A stretch of 48,461 bases of DNA, taken from contig JAEUMI010000273.1 in the NCBI GenBank assembly GCA_016792825.1, forward strand, positions 1 through 48,461, read 5' to 3'. The stretch is from Hyphomicrobiales bacterium (GTDB taxonomy: Bacteria > Pseudomonadota > Alphaproteobacteria > Rhizobiales > Aestuariivirgaceae). The position numbers were made by a program, and so were the translations under genes. This document shows, piece by piece, positions 26,202 to 34,676 of this stretch; the first letter of the stretch is position 1, and each line of letters starts with the position of its first letter. The notes under the pieces are model-generated. The model was given only the letters and a program-made list of their open reading frames with translations, was not told where the DNA came from and did not search any database.

Positions 26202-26447
26202 TTAATGTCCAAAGGAACGCCCATCTGACTTTTTCGGATCAACAGGCTCGATCAGATAATAAGCCCACTGAGAAGCATAGGTCTCGCCGTAGACAAGAAC
26301 CTGGCAGATATCGCCATCAAGCGAAGTGACCGGACCCTCTCGGCCATCTGGAATCATGACCGTATGGCCTATTTTGCACCAATTATCTGGTGTCGGCGGA
26401 GCCGCAATCGCGGTCGCAAAAAACACGGTCGCCAATAGTGTTTTCAT
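26202..26447 (-). CDS. Small exported protein (81 aa)
   Basis: A signal peptide (MKTLLATVFFATAIA) precedes a ~60-residue domain containing IGHTVMIPDGREGPVTSLDGD and a C-terminal YYLIEPVDP. It looks like a small SH3-like beta barrel of the kind seen in other short rhizobial secreted proteins; function unknown. GAGG lies 7 bases before the ATG. It is on the same strand as the Cys-repeat gene, 61 bp upstream, so the two may be cotranscribed. Confidence 0.65.
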   Translation of the reverse strand: MKTLLATVFFATAIAAPPTPDNWCKIGHTVMIPDGREGPVTSLDGDICQVLVYGETYASQWAYYLIEPVDPKKSDGRSFGH

Positions 26448-26516
26448 CTTGCTGCCTCAGTTCGCCGGTGCCCGAAATTCGGCGATTTCCGCCAAAAATG
26501 CAAGCCTGCCCGCGGG

Positions 26517-27458
26517 TCATTCACGCTTCCGCCAAGTGGAGGGCGGCCTGCCATATTTTACCTTAAAGCTGCGCGAGAATTGTGACAGTGAGGAAAAACC
26601 TGTGGCAACGGCAACTTCGCGCACGCTCAACGTGGAGTAGTTGAGCAACCGCTCAGCCCGTTCCAGGCGCAGGCTGAGATAGAATCCCATGGGCCGCACT
26701 TTGAGCGTGGCGGCAAACAGCCGTTCAAGCTGGCGCACCGAGAGTCCAGCGCGATTCGCCAGTTCGTTCATTCCACAGGGTTCTTCAATGTGCTCTTCCA
26801 TCATTGAAATGCACGACAAAACCCGCGGATCCCGCGTGCCATAGCGCTCCGAAGCGGGAACACGGGCCTCGCCAGGCTGTTCAGCAAAGCGTGAATGGAC
26901 CAGTTGGTCGGCAACTGTCACCGAGATTGCAGCGCCCAACTGCCGTCTTATCCAATCCAGCATCATGTCAATGACTGACGAACCCCCGGCACTGGTCATG
27001 CGGTCGCGATCAATCTCAAAGAGTGACTGCCTGACCTGCACCCGCGGAAAACTTTCGCGAAAACCCGGTACGCTTTCCCAGTGGCATGTGGCTCGGTAGC
27101 CGTCCAGAACACCGGCACTTGCCAAAATGAAGGGGCCCGTATCAATGCCGGCAAGCAGCACCTTGCGGGCTGCCAGCTTGCGCAGGGCCACGAGCGCTGG
27201 CTTGGTGATGCCTTCTTCCGGCTCGTAGCTTGCGCATACCACCAGCATGGTGGGAACGCCCACATCTGCAAGACTGCCCGACACCGAAACCGGAATGTCG
27301 TTGGATGCGGAAACCGGTTGTCCATCCGCCGAAACAAACCGCCAGGAAAACTTTTGTTCCACATAGCGGTTCGCCACGCGCAATGGTTCAAGGGCGCCAA
27401 AAAGCGATATCATTGAAAAGCGCGGGACCAGATGGAAGACGACTTCTACTGCGGACAT
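26517..27458 (-). CDS. GlxA-family AraC-type regulator, CdhR-like
   Basis: A 313-residue transcription factor. Residues 1-190 form a DJ-1/PfpI-like ligand domain (FHLVPRFSMISLFGALEPLR; LAGIDTGPFILASAGVLDG). Residues about 215-313 form the AraC two-HTH domain (ANRAGLSVRQLERLF; VREVAVATGFSSLSQFSRSFK). This is the architecture of CdhR and GbdR, activators of carnitine and glycine betaine genes in pseudomonads. The ATG at 27458 is chosen because upstream codons in this frame are the antisense of the next gene. It is divergent from the carnitine-type operon, separated by 84 bp, so it most likely controls it. Confidence 0.9.
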   Translation of the reverse strand: MSAVEVVFHLVPRFSMISLFGALEPLRVANRYVEQKFSWRFVSADGQPVSASNDIPVSVSGSLADVGVPTMLVVCASYEPEEGITKPALVALRKLAARKVLLAGIDTGPFILASAGVLDGYRATCHWESVPGFRESFPRVQVRQSLFEIDRDRMTSAGGSSVIDMMLDWIRRQLGAAISVTVADQLVHSRFAEQPGEARVPASERYGTRDPRVLSCISMMEEHIEEPCGMNELANRAGLSVRQLERLFAATLKVRPMGFYLSLRLERAERLLNYSTLSVREVAVATGFSSLSQFSRSFKVKYGRPPSTWRKRE

Positions 27459-27542
27459 GACGATAAATGTTAAATAAATGGCGAAAAAAGTCAAACTTGC
27501 AAACAGGATAAGGCTAACGTCCCCGCAAACGGAGGATCCCCA
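27459..27542. promoter_or_regulatory. Divergent promoter region of the carnitine-type cluster
   Basis: This 84-bp AT-rich gap separates the GlxA-type regulator from the BKACE gene and must contain both promoters. GGAGG at 27531-27535 is the Shine-Dalgarno of the BKACE gene. I could not assign -35/-10 pairs or a regulator site with confidence. Confidence 0.5.
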
Positions 27543-28433
27543 ATGAACCCCAAGATCATCATTACATGCGCCGTAACGGGCGCAGGCGACACAGTTGGCA
27601 AAAGCCCGAATGTACCCGTCACACCCGAGCAAATCGCCAATTCCGCCCTGGAAGCGGCCGCTGCCGGAGCAGCAGTGGTCCATTGCCACGTCCGTGAGCC
27701 CAAAACTGGCAAAGGCTCCCGTCGGGTCGATCTCTACAAAGACGTCATGGAGCGCATCCGCGCCAAGAACAAGGAAGTGATCATCAACCTCACCGCCGGC
27801 ATGGGTGGCGACCTTGATGTTGGCCCCGGCGAAACCCCGATGAAGTGGGGCGCTGGCACCGATCTCGTCGGTCCGGTTGAGCGCCTGCTGCATGTTGCCG
27901 AACTGCGCCCCGAACTCTGTACGCTGGATTGCGGCTCGCTGAATTTCGGCGATGGCAACACCATGGTCGTGCAGACTCCCGCTCAACTGCGCGAGCAGGC
28001 CCGCCTCATCAAATCCTATGGCGTGAAACCCGAAATGGAAATTTTCGATTCCGGAAATCTCTGGTTCGCCAAGCAGCTTTGCCTCGAAGGGCTGATTGAC
28101 AGCCCACCCCTGTTCCAGCTCTGCCTCGGCATCCCCTGGGGGGCACCCTACGACACGGAAACCATGGCCTATCAAAAGGCCCAGCTTCCCAAGGACGCAA
28201 TCTGGGCCGCCTTCGGCATTGGCCGCAATGAGTTTCCAGCCGTAGCCCAGGCCGTGCTTCTCGGCGGCCATGTGCGGGTTGGCCTTGAGGACAATCTCTG
28301 GCTCGAAAAGGGCGTCCATGCCACCAACGGCAAGCTCGTCGAAAAAGCCGTGAAGATCATCGAGCTGCTCGGCACCAAAGTCGCCACTCCCGACGAAGCC
28401 CGCGCCATTCTGCAACTCAAGCCAAGGGCCTGA
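27543..28433 (+). CDS. cdhC: BKACE (DUF849) beta-keto acid cleavage enzyme, probable dehydrocarnitine-cleaving
   Basis: A 296-residue TIM-barrel zinc enzyme. The metal-binding HCHVREP motif follows [22 protein letters not shown], and LDCGSLNFG and EMEIFDSGN match the BKACE family. BKACEs use acetyl-CoA to cleave beta-keto acids; CdhC converts 3-dehydrocarnitine + acetyl-CoA into betainyl-CoA + acetoacetate. The specific substrate is inferred from the next gene (carnitine dehydrogenase/thioesterase) and the CdhR-like regulator, not from the sequence alone. Strong GGAGG is 7 bases before the ATG. Confidence 0.85.
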   Translation: MNPKIIITCAVTGAGDTVGKSPNVPVTPEQIANSALEAAAAGAAVVHCHVREPKTGKGSRRVDLYKDVMERIRAKNKEVIINLTAGMGGDLDVGPGETPMKWGAGTDLVGPVERLLHVAELRPELCTLDCGSLNFGDGNTMVVQTPAQLREQARLIKSYGVKPEMEIFDSGNLWFAKQLCLEGLIDSPPLFQLCLGIPWGAPYDTETMAYQKAQLPKDAIWAAFGIGRNEFPAVAQAVLLGGHVRVGLEDNLWLEKGVHATNGKLVEKAVKIIELLGTKVATPDEARAILQLKPRA

Positions 28434-28435
28434 TC

Positions 28436-29911
28436 ATGTCAAAAATCAGGACTGTCGGCATTGCCGGAACCGGCTTGATCGGCGCCGGCTGGGCCGCGCG
28501 CCTCCTCATTCGCGGCTTCGATGTCATCGCCTACGACGTGCATCCCGCCGCCGAAGCCAAACTCCGCGCCGCAATTGATGTGGCCTGGCCTTCCATGTCC
28601 AAGCTGCTGGGCACATCCGGCAAGAAAGGAAAGCTAAGTTTTACCACTGATCTCAAGGAGATGGCATCGAAAGCTGACTTCATCCATGAAGCCGCGCCAG
28701 AGCGCGAAGACCTGAAGGTCAAACTGTTTCGCGATATCGATGCCATCGCAAGGCCTGAAGTTGTCATTTCATCGTCGTCTTCTGGCTTCCTGCCCACCGT
28801 GCTGCAATCGCAATGCCGGCACCCCGAGCGCGTGATCATCGGCCACCCCTTCAACCCGGTCTATCTCCTCCCCCTCGTTGAAACCGTTCCGGGCGCCAAA
28901 ACTTCCAGCGAAGCCATGGACCGCGCCGGCGTCTATTTTGAATCCATTGGCATGCAGGTGCTGCGCCTTAAGAAGGAAATCGAAGGCTATATCTGCGACC
29001 GCCTGCAGGAGGCGCTCTGGCGCGAGGCCCTGCACATTCTCAATAAGGACGTCGGCACCACCGGCGATATCGACGATTCAATCGTATACTCCGCCGGCAT
29101 GCGCTGGGCCTTTATGGGCTCCTTTCTCACTTATCATGTGGCAGGCGGCCCCGGCGGCATGCGCCACTTCATTTCGCAGTTCGATCCCACGTTAGAACTG
29201 CCATGGACCGACCTGCCATTTCCGAAATGGAATGACACGCTGCAAAACCGTTTGATTGACGGCTGCGAGGCGCAGGCCGCGGGCCAGACCGTGGCGCAGA
29301 TCGAAGCCAAGCGCAACGATGTGCTGGTGGACATGATGCGCCTCTTCAAGCACCACAAGGTGGGCGCCGGACTGGTCCTGGCCCGTGATGAAGCCAAACA
29401 GGGGACCAAGGCCAAGCACTGGAAAAAATCCGACAAGCTCGATGGCCCGGTGAAACTTCACAAGGGTGAGGTTCTTTCCGCCTGGCTCGACTACAACGGC
29501 CACATGACCGATGCCGCCTATCTCATCGCTTTCGGTGATGGCCTCGATGCCTTCTTCCGCTACATCGGTGACGACGAAGCCTACAGGGCAACCGGCAACA
29601 CCTTCTTCACCGCCGAAACCCACGTGAATTACTACAAGGAAATGAAGCTCGGCGAGGCTTTCTCCATCGAAACCCAGGTGCTGGGCTGCGATGAAAAGCG
29701 CATGCATCTGTTCCACCGCATGTACCACGGCAAGACCAAGGAACTTGTGGCCACCAACGAGATCATGCAATTGCATGTCAACCAGAAGGCCGGAAAAGTT
29801 GTCCCGATGCGCAGTGACCTGTACGATGCGCTGTACGCTATTGGAAAAGCCCACAAGAAGCTGAAGAAGCCCAAGGAAATGGGCAGCGTCATGAAAGTCA
29901 AAAGGAAATAA
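28436..29911 (+). CDS. lcdH: L-carnitine dehydrogenase fused to a hotdog thioesterase
   Basis: A 491-residue bifunctional protein. Residues 1 to about 320 are a 3-hydroxyacyl-CoA-dehydrogenase-like enzyme with the NAD motif GTGLIGAGWAA and the HPFNPVYLLPLVE segment, as in L-carnitine 3-dehydrogenase (carnitine to 3-dehydrocarnitine). From about residue 339 a 4HBT hotdog thioesterase follows (SAWLDYNGHMTDAAYL). In pseudomonads these are two genes, cdhA and cdhB; a fused form is known from Sinorhizobium. The thioesterase would release glycine betaine from betainyl-CoA. It starts 2 bp after the BKACE stop. Confidence 0.9.
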   Translation: MSKIRTVGIAGTGLIGAGWAARLLIRGFDVIAYDVHPAAEAKLRAAIDVAWPSMSKLLGTSGKKGKLSFTTDLKEMASKADFIHEAAPEREDLKVKLFRDIDAIARPEVVISSSSSGFLPTVLQSQCRHPERVIIGHPFNPVYLLPLVETVPGAKTSSEAMDRAGVYFESIGMQVLRLKKEIEGYICDRLQEALWREALHILNKDVGTTGDIDDSIVYSAGMRWAFMGSFLTYHVAGGPGGMRHFISQFDPTLELPWTDLPFPKWNDTLQNRLIDGCEAQAAGQTVAQIEAKRNDVLVDMMRLFKHHKVGAGLVLARDEAKQGTKAKHWKKSDKLDGPVKLHKGEVLSAWLDYNGHMTDAAYLIAFGDGLDAFFRYIGDDEAYRATGNTFFTAETHVNYYKEMKLGEAFSIETQVLGCDEKRMHLFHRMYHGKTKELVATNEIMQLHVNQKAGKVVPMRSDLYDALYAIGKAHKKLKKPKEMGSVMKVKRK

Positions 29912-29912
29912 C

Positions 29913-30680
29913 ATGCCCCAGCGCGTCATGATCACCGCCGCAGCCGCAGGGATTGGCCGCGCCATTGCCAAAGCCTTTTATGATGAAGGCGCCAAGGTCC
30001 ATATCTGCGATGTCAATGAGCAGGCGCTCGCCGACTTCCGCGAGGAATTCCCCGAGATCGCCGCAACCCATGTGAATGTGGCCAATGAGGCCGAGGTCGA
30101 CGCCTGGTTCGACGAAGCGTTGGAAGATCTGGGCGGACTCGATGTGCTGGTGAACAATGCCGGCATCAAAGGGCCAACGGCGCCCATTGACGATGTGGAA
30201 TTCGCCGACTGGAAAGAATGCCTCGCAATCTGCCTTGACTCGCATTTCCTCTGCGCCAGACGCGCCGCTCCTGTGATGAAGGCGCAAGGGTCGGGCAACA
30301 TCATCAATCTTTCATCCACCGCCGGCCAATACGGCTTTGGCAACCGCACCCCCTATGCCTCCGCCAAATGGGCCGTCATCGGCCTCACCAAATCACTGGC
30401 CATTGAACTTGGCCCCCATGGCGTGCGCTGCAATGCCGTCTGTCCCGGCGCCGTGCGCGGCGACCGCATCAACCGCGTCATCCAGGGCGAGGCCGATATC
30501 CGCGGCGTTGCCTTCGATGTGATCGCCAGGGAAATGACCTGGTCCCAGTCCATTCCGCGCTTTGTCGAACCGGAAGAGATAGCCGACATGTGCCTCTTCC
30601 TCGCCAGCCCCGCCGCCAAGATGGTCAACGGCCAAGATATCGCCGTAGATGGCCACCTCGAAACCATGCACATCAGGTAA
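29913..30680 (+). CDS. SDR family oxidoreductase in the carnitine-type operon
   Basis: A 255-residue NAD(P)-dependent dehydrogenase with catalytic Ser (NLSSTAG) and Tyr-Lys (YASAK), NNAG and the C-terminal VNGQDIAVDGH segment. The cofactor motif is TAAAAGIG, in which the first Gly of TGxxxGIG is Ala. Its reaction is unknown. Candidates in this context are a D-carnitine or hydroxyacyl-CoA dehydrogenase. It starts 1 bp after the fusion gene and 6 bp before the acyl-CoA dehydrogenase, so it is firmly part of the operon. Confidence 0.85.
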   Translation: MPQRVMITAAAAGIGRAIAKAFYDEGAKVHICDVNEQALADFREEFPEIAATHVNVANEAEVDAWFDEALEDLGGLDVLVNNAGIKGPTAPIDDVEFADWKECLAICLDSHFLCARRAAPVMKAQGSGNIINLSSTAGQYGFGNRTPYASAKWAVIGLTKSLAIELGPHGVRCNAVCPGAVRGDRINRVIQGEADIRGVAFDVIAREMTWSQSIPRFVEPEEIADMCLFLASPAAKMVNGQDIAVDGHLETMHIR

Positions 30681-30686
30681 CCCCAC

Positions 30687-31850
30687 ATGGATTTCAAGCT
30701 CTCCGAAGAACAGGACATGATCATCAAGACGACGCGTGATTTCGTTGTCAACGAACTCTATCCCCATGAAGTGGAGATCGAGAATACGGGCGTGCTGCGT
30801 CCCGAGTTGCGTGAAGAGATCAAGGCCAAGGCCATAGCCGCCGGCCTTTACGCCGCCAACATGCCCGCCGAAGCGGGCGGTGCCGGCCTCGATACGCTGA
30901 CCTGGGTTCTCTACGAAAAGGAATTGGGCCGCGCCAACTACGCGCTGCACTGGAATTGCGTCGCCCGCCCCTCAAATATCCTCATGGCCTGCGTCGGTGA
31001 GCAGCGCGAAAAGTACCTCTTTCCTGCCGTTCAGGGAAATATGGTCGATTGCCTCGCCATGACCGAGCCGGGCGTTGGCTCGGACGTCCGCGGCATGAAA
31101 TGCTTTGCCAAACAGGATGGCGATGATTTCGTGATCAATGGCACCAAGCATTTCATCAGCCATGCCGACGAAGCCACCTTCACGATTCTCTTCGCCGCAA
31201 CCGGCGAGGAAGACACACCGCGCGGCAAGAAAAAACTGATCACCGCCTTCCTTGTGGACAAGGGCACCAAGGGCTTCACCGTGCGTGACGGCTACAAGAA
31301 TGTCTCCCACCGCGGATATAACAACTGCATCCTCGAATTCAACGATTGCCGCCTGCACAAATCGCAGATTCTCGGTGAGTTGCACAAGGGCTTCGAAGTC
31401 GCCAACGAATGGCTGGGCGCCACCCGGCTGCAAGTCGCGTCAACCTGTTTAGGCCGTGCCGAACGCGCCATGGAACATGCCAAGCAATATGCCGTGGACC
31501 GCTACCAGTTCGGCCAGCAGATCGGCAAGTTCCAGGGCGTGTCCTTCAAGCTCGCCGACATGGCCATGGAACTGAAAGCCGCTGAACTGCTCACCCTCGA
31601 GGCCGCCTGGAAGTTCGACCAGAAAACCGTCACTGACATGGACATGGCCATGGCCAAGCTGAAGGCCACTGAAGTGTTGGCCTTCATTGCCGATGAGGCC
31701 ATTCAAATCCACGGCGGCATGGGCCTGATGTCTGATCTCCCGCTGGAGCGCATCTGGCGCGATGCAAGGGTCGAGCGCATCTGGGAAGGCACCTCCGAGA
31801 TCCAGCGCCACATCATTTCCCGCGCCCTGCTGCGCCCCCTGGGTGGCTGA
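30687..31850 (+). CDS. Acyl-CoA dehydrogenase, possible gamma-butyrobetainyl-CoA dehydrogenase
   Basis: A 387-residue FAD enzyme with the middle-domain motif CLAMTEPGVGSDVRG, GTKHFISHAD, and the C-terminal IHGGMGLM and IWEGTSEIQR. The general base is Glu367, in the same place as in medium-chain acyl-CoA dehydrogenases. The first residues DFKLSEEQDMI are standard. Next to a CoA ligase and CaiD, the expected substrate is gamma-butyrobetainyl-CoA, giving crotonobetainyl-CoA; this is inference from neighbours. No electron-transfer flavoprotein gene is present. Confidence 0.88.
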   Translation: MDFKLSEEQDMIIKTTRDFVVNELYPHEVEIENTGVLRPELREEIKAKAIAAGLYAANMPAEAGGAGLDTLTWVLYEKELGRANYALHWNCVARPSNILMACVGEQREKYLFPAVQGNMVDCLAMTEPGVGSDVRGMKCFAKQDGDDFVINGTKHFISHADEATFTILFAATGEEDTPRGKKKLITAFLVDKGTKGFTVRDGYKNVSHRGYNNCILEFNDCRLHKSQILGELHKGFEVANEWLGATRLQVASTCLGRAERAMEHAKQYAVDRYQFGQQIGKFQGVSFKLADMAMELKAAELLTLEAAWKFDQKTVTDMDMAMAKLKATEVLAFIADEAIQIHGGMGLMSDLPLERIWRDARVERIWEGTSEIQRHIISRALLRPLGG

Positions 31851-31852
31851 TC

Positions 31853-33892
31853 TTGACGCGTAGCCTCACTGCCCTGCTCAACCCCAAGTCAATCGCCTTC
31901 ATCGGCGGCACCGAATGTGATGTCGCCATCCGCCGCACGCGCGAACTGGGCTTTCCCGGGAAGATCTGGGCCGTCCACCCCAAGCGGGAAAGTCTCGGCG
32001 GCATTGCCTGCGTCAGATCCGTTGCCGAAATCGAAGGCGCGCTCGATGCCGCTTTCGTAGCCATCAAGCGCGAACCGACAATCGAAGTGGTCCGTGAACT
32101 GCGGAAGAAGGGCTGTGGCGGAGCGGTGATCTACGCCAGCGGTTTCGCCGAAACAGGCGATGCCCACCTCCAGAAGGAACTGCTTGAAGCGGCGGATGGC
32201 ATGCCGCTCATGGGGCCCAATTGCTACGGCTTCGTGAACTGCCTCGCCCGCGTCGCCCCCTGGCCAGACGAACACGGCATGGAAATCATCGACAGGGGCG
32301 TTGCCATCATCACCCAGTCGGGCAACATCGCCTGCAATTTCACCTTCACCCGCCGCGCCCTGCCACTTGCCTGCATCTTTGCCATCGGCAACCAGGCCGA
32401 CATTGATATGGCGCAATTGCTTGAGGAACTCGCCCGCGACCCGCGCATCACGGCGATCGGCTTGCATATTGAAGGCCTAACCGACGTGGCAGCCTTTGCC
32501 CGTGCCGCCGAGGTTGCCCGCAAGCTCAAGAAGCCGGTTATCGCTCTGAAAACCGGCCGTTCGGAGCAAGGCGCAAAAGTGGCAATGAGCCACACCTCAT
32601 CGCTCGCCGGCGCCGACACCCTCTATGACGCACTGTTCGAGCGTTACGGCATCGCCCGCATGAAGTCGGTGACGTCCTTTGTGGAAACCCTGAAGTTTCT
32701 CCACCACGGCGGGCCGTTGCAGGATAGCCGCATTGTTTCCATGAGCTGTTCAGGTGGCGAAGCGGCCCTCATCGCCGATATGGCGCTGGAGCGGAAGGTG
32801 AGCTTCCCGCCAGGTGACCCCAAGACAAAGGCGGAGGTGAAGGCCACCCTCAATGAATATGTCTCAATCGACAACCCGCTCGACTATCACACCTTCATCT
32901 GGGACCAGTTCGACAATTTGACCGCGACCTATTCAGCCGTGCTGCGTGGCGGCTTTGATGCAGGCGTGTTGATTCTGGATGCACCGACACATAAGGGAAG
33001 CAATGCCGCCGCCTGGGTCGTTGCGGCAAAGGCGCTTGCCCAAGCCGCTAGAAACACCGGCGCACGCGCCGTTGTTACTGCCTCGCTTCCCGAATGCATG
33101 CTTCCCGAAGTTGCCGCCGATCTGGCGGCCAAGGGTGTTGCCCCCATGATGGGCCTTGATGATACGCTTGCAGCATTTGAAGCCGCCGCACTCATTGGCC
33201 GTAATTGGGCGCGAAATGAAGTTCTGCCCACCCTCTCCGCACCTGCGGTTACAGGCAAGGGTGAAATCATCCCGAGCGAGCATGATGCCAAGATTCTCCT
33301 GAAGAATTTCGGCCTTCCCGTGCCAGAAGGTAAGGTGTGCAAAGCTACCGAAGCCGCAAGCGTTGCCAAGCACCTTGGCTTCCCCGTCACCATCAAAACA
33401 TCATCTTCAGCCATCGCCCATAAAACCGAAGCGGGCGGCGTGGCGCTGAATATCAAAACCGTTGAAGAGGCCGAGGCCGTTGCCCGGAAAATGGCAAAAC
33501 TGGCGCCCGATGTTCTCGTCGAGCGCATGGTCACCGGCGCCGTGGCCGAACTCATCATCGGCCTCAAGAACGATCCGCAGTTTGGCCTGGCTCTGGTGAT
33601 CGGCTCCGGCGGCATTCTCACCGAACTCCTGAGGGACAGCGTCACGCTGCTGCTGCCAACCTCGCGCGAGGAAATCACCCGCGCCCTGAAATCATTGAAG
33701 GTGTGGAAACTGGTGGAAGGCTTCCGCGGCAAGTCGGGCGATCAGCAGGCTGTCATCGCGGCGATCCTCGCCGTGGCGGATTTCGCTGCAGCCCATCGCA
33801 CCAAAATCGAAGAGCTCGACGTAAACCCCCTGCTCGTTTTGCCCAATGGCGCTGTTGCCGTTGATGCCCTTATCCGTATGCGGAGAGACTGA
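31853..33892 (+). CDS. NDP-forming acyl-CoA synthetase (fused alpha-beta ACD/ATP-grasp)
   Basis: A 679-residue enzyme with a CoA-binding Rossmann domain (LLNPKSIAFIGGTE), succinyl-CoA-synthetase-like domains with GPNCYGFVN and ITQSGN, the phospho-His in MSHTSSLAG (about H247), and a C-terminal ATP-grasp domain (about 465-679; FPVTIKTSSSAIAHKTEAGGV, IEELDVNPLLVLPNGAVAVD). These enzymes make acyl-CoA from acid, CoA and ATP with release of ADP. The start is TTG, 2 bp after the previous stop, with only GGTGG upstream. It takes the operon position expected of a CaiC/CaiB-type activator for gamma-butyrobetaine or carnitine. Confidence 0.88.
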   Translation: MTRSLTALLNPKSIAFIGGTECDVAIRRTRELGFPGKIWAVHPKRESLGGIACVRSVAEIEGALDAAFVAIKREPTIEVVRELRKKGCGGAVIYASGFAETGDAHLQKELLEAADGMPLMGPNCYGFVNCLARVAPWPDEHGMEIIDRGVAIITQSGNIACNFTFTRRALPLACIFAIGNQADIDMAQLLEELARDPRITAIGLHIEGLTDVAAFARAAEVARKLKKPVIALKTGRSEQGAKVAMSHTSSLAGADTLYDALFERYGIARMKSVTSFVETLKFLHHGGPLQDSRIVSMSCSGGEAALIADMALERKVSFPPGDPKTKAEVKATLNEYVSIDNPLDYHTFIWDQFDNLTATYSAVLRGGFDAGVLILDAPTHKGSNAAAWVVAAKALAQAARNTGARAVVTASLPECMLPEVAADLAAKGVAPMMGLDDTLAAFEAAALIGRNWARNEVLPTLSAPAVTGKGEIIPSEHDAKILLKNFGLPVPEGKVCKATEAASVAKHLGFPVTIKTSSSAIAHKTEAGGVALNIKTVEEAEAVARKMAKLAPDVLVERMVTGAVAELIIGLKNDPQFGLALVIGSGGILTELLRDSVTLLLPTSREEITRALKSLKVWKLVEGFRGKSGDQQAVIAAILAVADFAAAHRTKIEELDVNPLLVLPNGAVAVDALIRMRRD

Positions 33893-33893
33893 C

Positions 33894-34676
33894 ATGACCT
33901 CACCCATAACAACCGAACGCCAAGGCCCTGTGCTTGAAGTCACCATCAATCGCCCCAAGGCCAATGCCATAGATGCCGCAACCAGCCGCATTATGGGTGA
34001 TGTCTTCGCTAAATTCAGGGATGATCCGGAACTGCGCGTGGCCATCCTCACCGCCGCAGGCGACAAGTTCTTCTGCCCCGGCTGGGACCTCAAGGCCGCA
34101 GCTGAAGGCGAGACGCCCGATGCCGACTATGGCGTCGGCGGCTTCGGCGGCCTGCAGGAGTTGCCGGGCCTCAACAAGCCGGTGATCGCCGCGGTAAACG
34201 GCCTGGCCTTTGGCGGCGGCTTTGAAATCATGATTTCGGCGGACATCATCATCGCCGCCGAGCATGCGACCTTTGCCCTGCCCGAAATCAATTCCGGCAC
34301 CCTGGCGGACGCCGCCACCATAAAGTTGCCACGCCGCATCCCCTATCAGGTGGCAACCGAAATGCTCTTCACCGGCAGGCGCTTTACCGCAGCCGAAGCC
34401 AAGCACTGGGGAATCATCAATGAAATCGTGCCCGCCGCAGATCTCATGGCCCGGGCCCGCGCCGTGGCGGCGTTGCTGGCCGACGGCCCGCCGCTGGTCT
34501 TTGCCGCCATTAAGGAAACCCTGCGCGAAACCATGCACCTGCCCGTGCAGGAAGCGTTCAACTTGGTGACCAAACGGAAGCTGCCAACGGTGGACAAGCT
34601 CTACTCAAGCGAAGACCAAATGGAAGGCGCCAAGGCCTTTGCCGAGAAGCGCAAGCCCGTCTGGAAAGGCCGCTGA
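33894..34676 (+). CDS. caiD: Carnitinyl-CoA dehydratase (crotonobetainyl-CoA hydratase)
   Basis: A 260-residue crotonase-fold enzyme that interconverts carnitinyl-CoA and crotonobetainyl-CoA. It is strikingly like E. coli CaiD: RPKANAIDAATS, FRDDPELRVAI, GWDLKAAAEGETPDAD, and the same C-terminus PVWKGR. The two catalytic glutamates fall at residues 111 (GGGFE) and 131 (ALPE), the same positions as in the E. coli enzyme. The ATG overlaps nothing, starting 1 bp after the ligase stop with GGAGA upstream. It ends the operon. Confidence 0.93.
   Translation: MTSPITTERQGPVLEVTINRPKANAIDAATSRIMGDVFAKFRDDPELRVAILTAAGDKFFCPGWDLKAAAEGETPDADYGVGGFGGLQELPGLNKPVIAAVNGLAFGGGFEIMISADIIIAAEHATFALPEINSGTLADAATIKLPRRIPYQVATEMLFTGRRFTAAEAKHWGIINEIVPAADLMARARAVAALLADGPPLVFAAIKETLRETMHLPVQEAFNLVTKRKLPTVDKLYSSEDQMEGAKAFAEKRKPVWKGR

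Noticed and set aside
26517..28415. A 632-codon open frame that extends the GlxA-type regulator upstream.
   Set aside because: Codons beyond 27458 are antisense to the BKACE gene, and the regulator's family start is at 27458.
29192..29971. A 259-codon minus-strand frame over the carnitine dehydrogenase-thioesterase gene.
   Set aside because: Antisense of a well-supported gene; hydrophobic stretches arise from the codon pattern of the real gene.
32929..33732. A 267-codon minus-strand frame within the NDP-forming ligase gene.
   Set aside because: Ser/Thr/Arg-rich antisense shadow without a domain or ribosome binding site.
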